Source of the DNA: a virus
Length of the DNA: 24,917 nucleotides
IMG/VR virus record: IMGVR_UViG_3300011116_000094
Location: 1-24,917 of that record
Reading direction: 5' to 3' (one strand)
In this document: positions 23,869 to 24,917 of the stretch, piece by piece
Position numbering within the stretch: the first letter of the stretch is position 1
Layout: each line of letters begins with the position of its first letter
Made by a program: the position numbers and the translations under genes
Notes under the pieces: model-generated
Databases searched by the model: none
What the model was told of the DNA's origin: nothing
What the model saw: the letters and a program-made list of their open reading frames with translations, nothing else

Positions 23869-24029
23869 GGGGGGAGGGGGGTCGCGTTTTGAAAGGGTAG
23901 GGGGGTGTTGCACAGATAGGCGCTAGCGGGGTTTGGCAAAGAATTGGAAAAATGGGGAGTGTCGGTGCGAAACACTGTTCATGCCATGCCGCCGAGAGGC
24001 TCATTGCAGATTTGGGGGGTGGGGGTCGC
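23869..24029. repeat. Duplicated G-run motif (G6-N-G5/6-TCGC)
   Basis: GGGGGG-A-GGGGGG-TCGCG at 23869-23886 and GGGGGG-T-GGGGG-TCGCC at 24014-24030 are related copies 145 bases apart in the same orientation. A further GGG-TA-GGGGGG lies at 23895-23905. Together the first cluster has four G-runs and could fold as a G-quadruplex on the plus strand. Confidence 0.7.
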
Positions 24030-24057
24030 CACAAATAAGATGGCAAAAAAGGCCCTA

Positions 24058-24066
24058 TGCTATAAT
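24058..24066 (+). promoter_or_regulatory. Extended -10 promoter for the small-gene array
   Basis: TGCTATAAT is a perfect extended -10 element (TG-N-TATAAT). No good -35 is present at the usual distance, which extended -10 promoters can tolerate. A transcript would start near 24073, exactly where a CGTTG/CAACG hairpin (24074-24078 with 24088-24092) begins, so the RNA would have a stem at its 5' end. The palindrome at 24102-24117 lies about 30 bases downstream of this start. Confidence 0.75.
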
Positions 24067-24101
24067 GGAATCACGTTGTCAGTCAGGCAACGCAACCCTT
24101 T

Positions 24102-24117
24102 CGGGACACTTGTCCCG
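24102..24117. promoter_or_regulatory. Palindrome copy 1, CGGGACA-CT-TGTCCCG
   Basis: A perfect 7-bp palindrome with a two-base centre lies 18 bases before the 129-residue gene and is followed by TTTT. As RNA it can form CGGGAC-ACUU-GUCCCG, a six-bp stem with a four-base loop. It is the first of four related copies. It may be an operator, an attenuator-like terminator, or an mRNA leader hairpin. Confidence 0.85.
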
Positions 24118-24135
24118 TTTTCTTGGAGACGTACC

Positions 24136-24525
24136 ATGTCACTCAGCAAAGCCATCATCGCCGCCTTCAACGCAGCCGACCGCGAGGAGGGTGCCATCGC
24201 AGCCGTGAAGGCTGCGGCTGGACGGATGAGCGAGGCCAAGTTCACGGCGCTTGCGCAGGAGTGCGCGAGCTCGCACTACGCGGTTCCGCTCATCACGAAG
24301 AGCACGGGCAAGATCGTGTTCGACTCGAGTGCGGCGAAGTACGAGACCGCACGCAAGCGCGTGCAGAGGCTGGTCGCGGCCCTGTTCCCGAAGTCCACGC
24401 GGGACGAGGTCGAAATTCCGGCCGAGTTGTTGAAGGCGGCGGCAACGCTTGCCAAGCTTGCCAGTGAGTACGAGAGCTCGCGGTCGCTCGCCAGCAAGGC
24501 GCTCGCCGCCGCCTTCAGCAAGTGA
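24136..24525 (+). CDS. Small helical phage protein, first gene of the ribozyme array (129 aa)
   Basis: The ATG at 24136 has a TGGAG site seven bases upstream, so I prefer it to the longer open frame that starts at 23944 inside the G-rich region. The protein is Ala/Lys/Glu-rich and helical: SLSKAIIAAFNAADREEGAI, AAVKAAAGRMSEAKFTALAQ, then STGKIVFDSSAAKYETARKR near 55-75, and EIPAELLKAAATLAKLASEY and SLASKALAAAFSK at the end. No membrane segment, cysteine knuckle or known motif was found. Third codon positions are strongly G/C, unlike the minus-strand genes. I do not recognise the family. A small early protein acting on the host or on gene expression would fit the position. Confidence 0.8.
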   Translation: MSLSKAIIAAFNAADREEGAIAAVKAAAGRMSEAKFTALAQECASSHYAVPLITKSTGKIVFDSSAAKYETARKRVQRLVAALFPKSTRDEVEIPAELLKAAATLAKLASEYESSRSLASKALAAAFSK

Positions 24526-24536
24526 TTGACGGATTT

Positions 24537-24554
24537 CCGGGACAGCTGTCCCGG
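24537..24554. promoter_or_regulatory. Palindrome copy 2, CCGGGACAG/CTGTCCCGG
   Basis: A perfect 18-base palindrome begins 12 bases after the stop of the 129-residue gene and is followed by TTTTG. As RNA it folds as a seven-bp stem (CCGGGAC / GUCCCGG) with loop AGCU and a short U-run, which looks like a weak intrinsic terminator. Its right arm could instead pair with the left arm of palindrome 3 (24622-24628), lengthening the open stem of the ribozyme between them. Confidence 0.88.
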
Positions 24555-24561
24555 TTTTGAA

Positions 24562-24613
24562 GGGCGAAACCCGCGTGAGCGGGTCTAGGCGTGACGCGCC
24601 TACTGATGAGCCC
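24562..24613 (+). ncRNA. Type II hammerhead ribozyme 1
   Basis: All elements of a hammerhead are present. The core is CTGATGA (24603-24609), with GAA at 24566-24568 and the A69-T84 closing pair (24569/24584). Stem III is A-CCCGC (24569-24574) with GCGGG-T (24579-24584), capped by GTGA, a GNRA loop. The cleavage-site base is C24585, so cutting is expected after it. Stem I is TAGGCG (24586-24591) with CGCCTA (24597-24602) and loop TGACG. Stem II is GGGC (24562-24565) with GCCC (24610-24613) and is the open stem, which defines type II. Beyond an A.A mismatch, TTGA/TCAA and GTCCCGG/CCGGGAC can extend stem II. It lies between two small genes and is oriented with them, so it acts in their transcript. 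Activity is inferred from the intact core. Confidence 0.95.
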
Positions 24614-24622
24614 ATCAACTTC

Positions 24623-24638
24623 CGGGACATGTGTCCCG
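24623..24638. promoter_or_regulatory. Palindrome copy 3, CGGGACA-TG-TGTCCCG
   Basis: Identical arms to copies 1 and 2 with a different central dinucleotide, followed by CTTTTT. It starts ten bases after ribozyme 1 and precedes the ribosome-binding site of the 61-residue gene by ten bases. In the cleaved RNA it would be the second hairpin of the leader. Confidence 0.88.
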
Positions 24639-24659
24639 CTTTTTCCTCAGGAGCGTGTG

Positions 24660-24845
24660 ATGTATGACGAAAATTTAGAGACGACCGTGCACGAAATCGC
24701 CACCCGTATGTGGCAGCACCCCCGCGTGCGCGAGGAGTGCGCGAAGTGGGGCATGGACTTCCCCGAGTTCCTCGCAGACCGGATGCAGGTAGCACGTGCT
24801 GCCCGCGATGCGGGTGGCCCGTGGGTCGAAGCGCTGGACTTCTAG
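24660..24845 (+). CDS. Small protein encoded between the two hammerhead ribozymes (61 aa)
   Basis: The ATG at 24660 has AGGAG six bases upstream; the longer in-frame start at 24591 lies inside ribozyme 1 and is rejected. The protein reads MYDENLETTVHEIATRMWQH, then PRVREECAKWGMDFPEFLAD, RMQVARAARDAGGPWVEALD and a final F. It is acidic to neutral, probably two or three helices, with one cysteine and no membrane segment. The stop codon TAG ends on the first G of ribozyme 2 stem II, so gene and ribozyme are packed without spacing. I do not recognise the family. Codon use resembles the preceding small gene, and both look foreign to the structural block. Confidence 0.78.
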   Translation: MYDENLETTVHEIATRMWQHPRVREECAKWGMDFPEFLADRMQVARAARDAGGPWVEALDF

Positions 24846-24896
24846 GGCGAAACCCCCGCAAGGGGGTCTAGGCGTGACGCGCCTACTGATGAGCCC
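24845..24896 (+). ncRNA. Type II hammerhead ribozyme 2
   Basis: A second complete hammerhead. The core is CTGATGA (24886-24892) and GAA (24849-24851). Stem III is A-CCCCC (24852-24857) with GGGGG-T (24862-24867), capped by GCAA, a GNRA loop. The expected cleavage-site base is C24868. Stem I is TAGGCG (24869-24874) with CGCCTA (24880-24885) and loop TGACG. The open stem II is GGGC (24845-24848) with GCCC (24893-24896). It differs from ribozyme 1 at four of 52 bases: a G-C to C-G swap in stem III (24573/24580 versus 24856/24863) and two tetraloop bases that keep GNRA. The GUCA just after stem II (24897-24900) can pair with loop I (UGAC), a possible tertiary contact. Confidence 0.95.
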
Positions 24897-24905
24897 GTCA
24901 ACTTC

Positions 24906-24917
24906 CGGGACACCTGT
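24906..24917. promoter_or_regulatory. Palindrome copy 4, truncated by the window end
   Basis: CGGGACA-CC-TGT is the left arm, centre and start of the right arm of the same palindrome, in the same position relative to ribozyme 2 (TCAACTTC spacer) as copy 3 has to ribozyme 1. It predicts another small gene with its own ribosome-binding site shortly beyond the window. Confidence 0.85.

Larger units (their letters stand above)
23783..24057. other. G-rich divergent control region, no gene
   Basis: This stretch separates the minus-strand terminase operon from the plus-strand small genes. I see no credible coding sequence in it. It contains a cluster of G-runs (23869-23905: six, six, three and six Gs) and a second pair (24014-24025: six and five Gs). 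The first and last pairs share the arrangement six Gs, one base, five or six Gs, then TCGC. A short hairpin-forming GTGT...ACAC also lies near 23960. The location next to the terminase genes is where regulators or packaging signals are often found, but no specific site can be named. Confidence 0.7.

Noticed and set aside
24102-24117. Calling the palindromes definite intrinsic terminators
   Set aside because: The stems are only six or seven bp and the U-runs four or five long, and copies 1 and 3 lie just before ribosome-binding sites. An operator or leader hairpin is equally likely, so they are listed as regulatory sites.
23944-24135. Longer N-terminal extension of the 129-residue gene (start at 23944)
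   Set aside because: It crosses the G-rich region, the promoter and the first palindrome, and its start lacks a good ribosome-binding site. The ATG at 24136 has one at the right distance.
24591-24659. Start of the 61-residue gene at 24591 (84 residues)
   Set aside because: That start is a GTG inside stem I of ribozyme 1 and the extra residues are encoded by ribozyme and palindrome sequence. The ATG at 24660 has AGGAG six bases upstream.
24139-24861. 240-residue open frame on the minus strand across the array
   Set aside because: It is antisense to two well-supported genes and a ribozyme and arises from G+C-rich sequence with few stop codons.
24537-24917. Integron-like attC sites or a CRISPR array in the palindrome-rich region
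   Set aside because: The cassettes look superficially similar, but the attC core patterns (RYYYAAC and GTTRRRY) are absent and there are no regular short spacers. Hammerhead folding and palindromes explain the conserved parts.
1-24917. tRNA genes, integrase, repressor or other lysogeny genes
   Set aside because: I saw none in the window. Absence here says nothing about the rest of the genome.

Overview
The window is one end of a tailed double-stranded DNA bacteriophage genome. It most resembles the podovirus-type phages known from aquatic metagenomes. From about 23.8 kb down to base 1, a nearly gapless block on the minus strand encodes packaging, capsid, lysis, neck and tail-fibre proteins. 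The portal is P22-type, and two adaptor-like neck proteins are present. No tail-tube or tape-measure gene is visible, which points to a short tail. The lysis genes (a GH108 muramidase and membrane proteins) imply a Gram-negative host, but nothing in the window identifies the host.

In transcription order (right to left on the minus strand) the layout is: terminase small subunit (TerS, putative); terminase large subunit (TerL); P22-like portal; a 62-residue protein; a GroES-like co-chaperonin; scaffold; a conserved 149-residue protein; a capsid-associated protein; the gpT-like major capsid protein; and a strong intrinsic terminator (15.26-15.29 kb). A leader with a 10-bp inverted repeat follows, then two small virion-type proteins and the lysis group (endolysin, 2-TM protein, membrane-anchored protein, holin-like protein). 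Next comes a cluster of small, strongly basic proteins (8.5-12.6 kb), several sharing a C-terminal Gly/Lys/Arg-rich motif. Among and after these lie an adaptor, a zinc-ribbon protein and a second adaptor-like protein. The block ends with virion/tail proteins, a giant 1726-residue fibre of five ~340-residue repeats, and the start of another repeat fibre cut by the window edge. Most junctions are stop/start overlaps (TGATG, GTGA, ATGCTTGA) or one-base gaps (TGACATG), so the genes are probably translationally coupled.

At about 23.8-24.1 kb the coding direction flips. A G-rich, gene-free control region separates the terminase operon from a plus-strand set of small genes that are visibly more G+C-rich. 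This is the most unusual part of the window. It holds two complete type II hammerhead ribozymes (24562-24613 and 24845-24896). They differ at only four of 52 bases: one compensatory base-pair swap and two changes that keep a GNRA loop. The ribozymes bracket a 61-codon gene, and palindromes of the form CGGGACA-NN-TGTCCCG followed by T-runs precede each gene. The arrangement reads as a repeated cassette (palindrome, RBS, small ORF, hammerhead) whose transcript would cut itself into single-gene RNAs, including a 283-nt unit carrying the 61-residue ORF. The array continues past the right edge of the window.

All functional names come from reading motifs and context by eye. No database search was possible.
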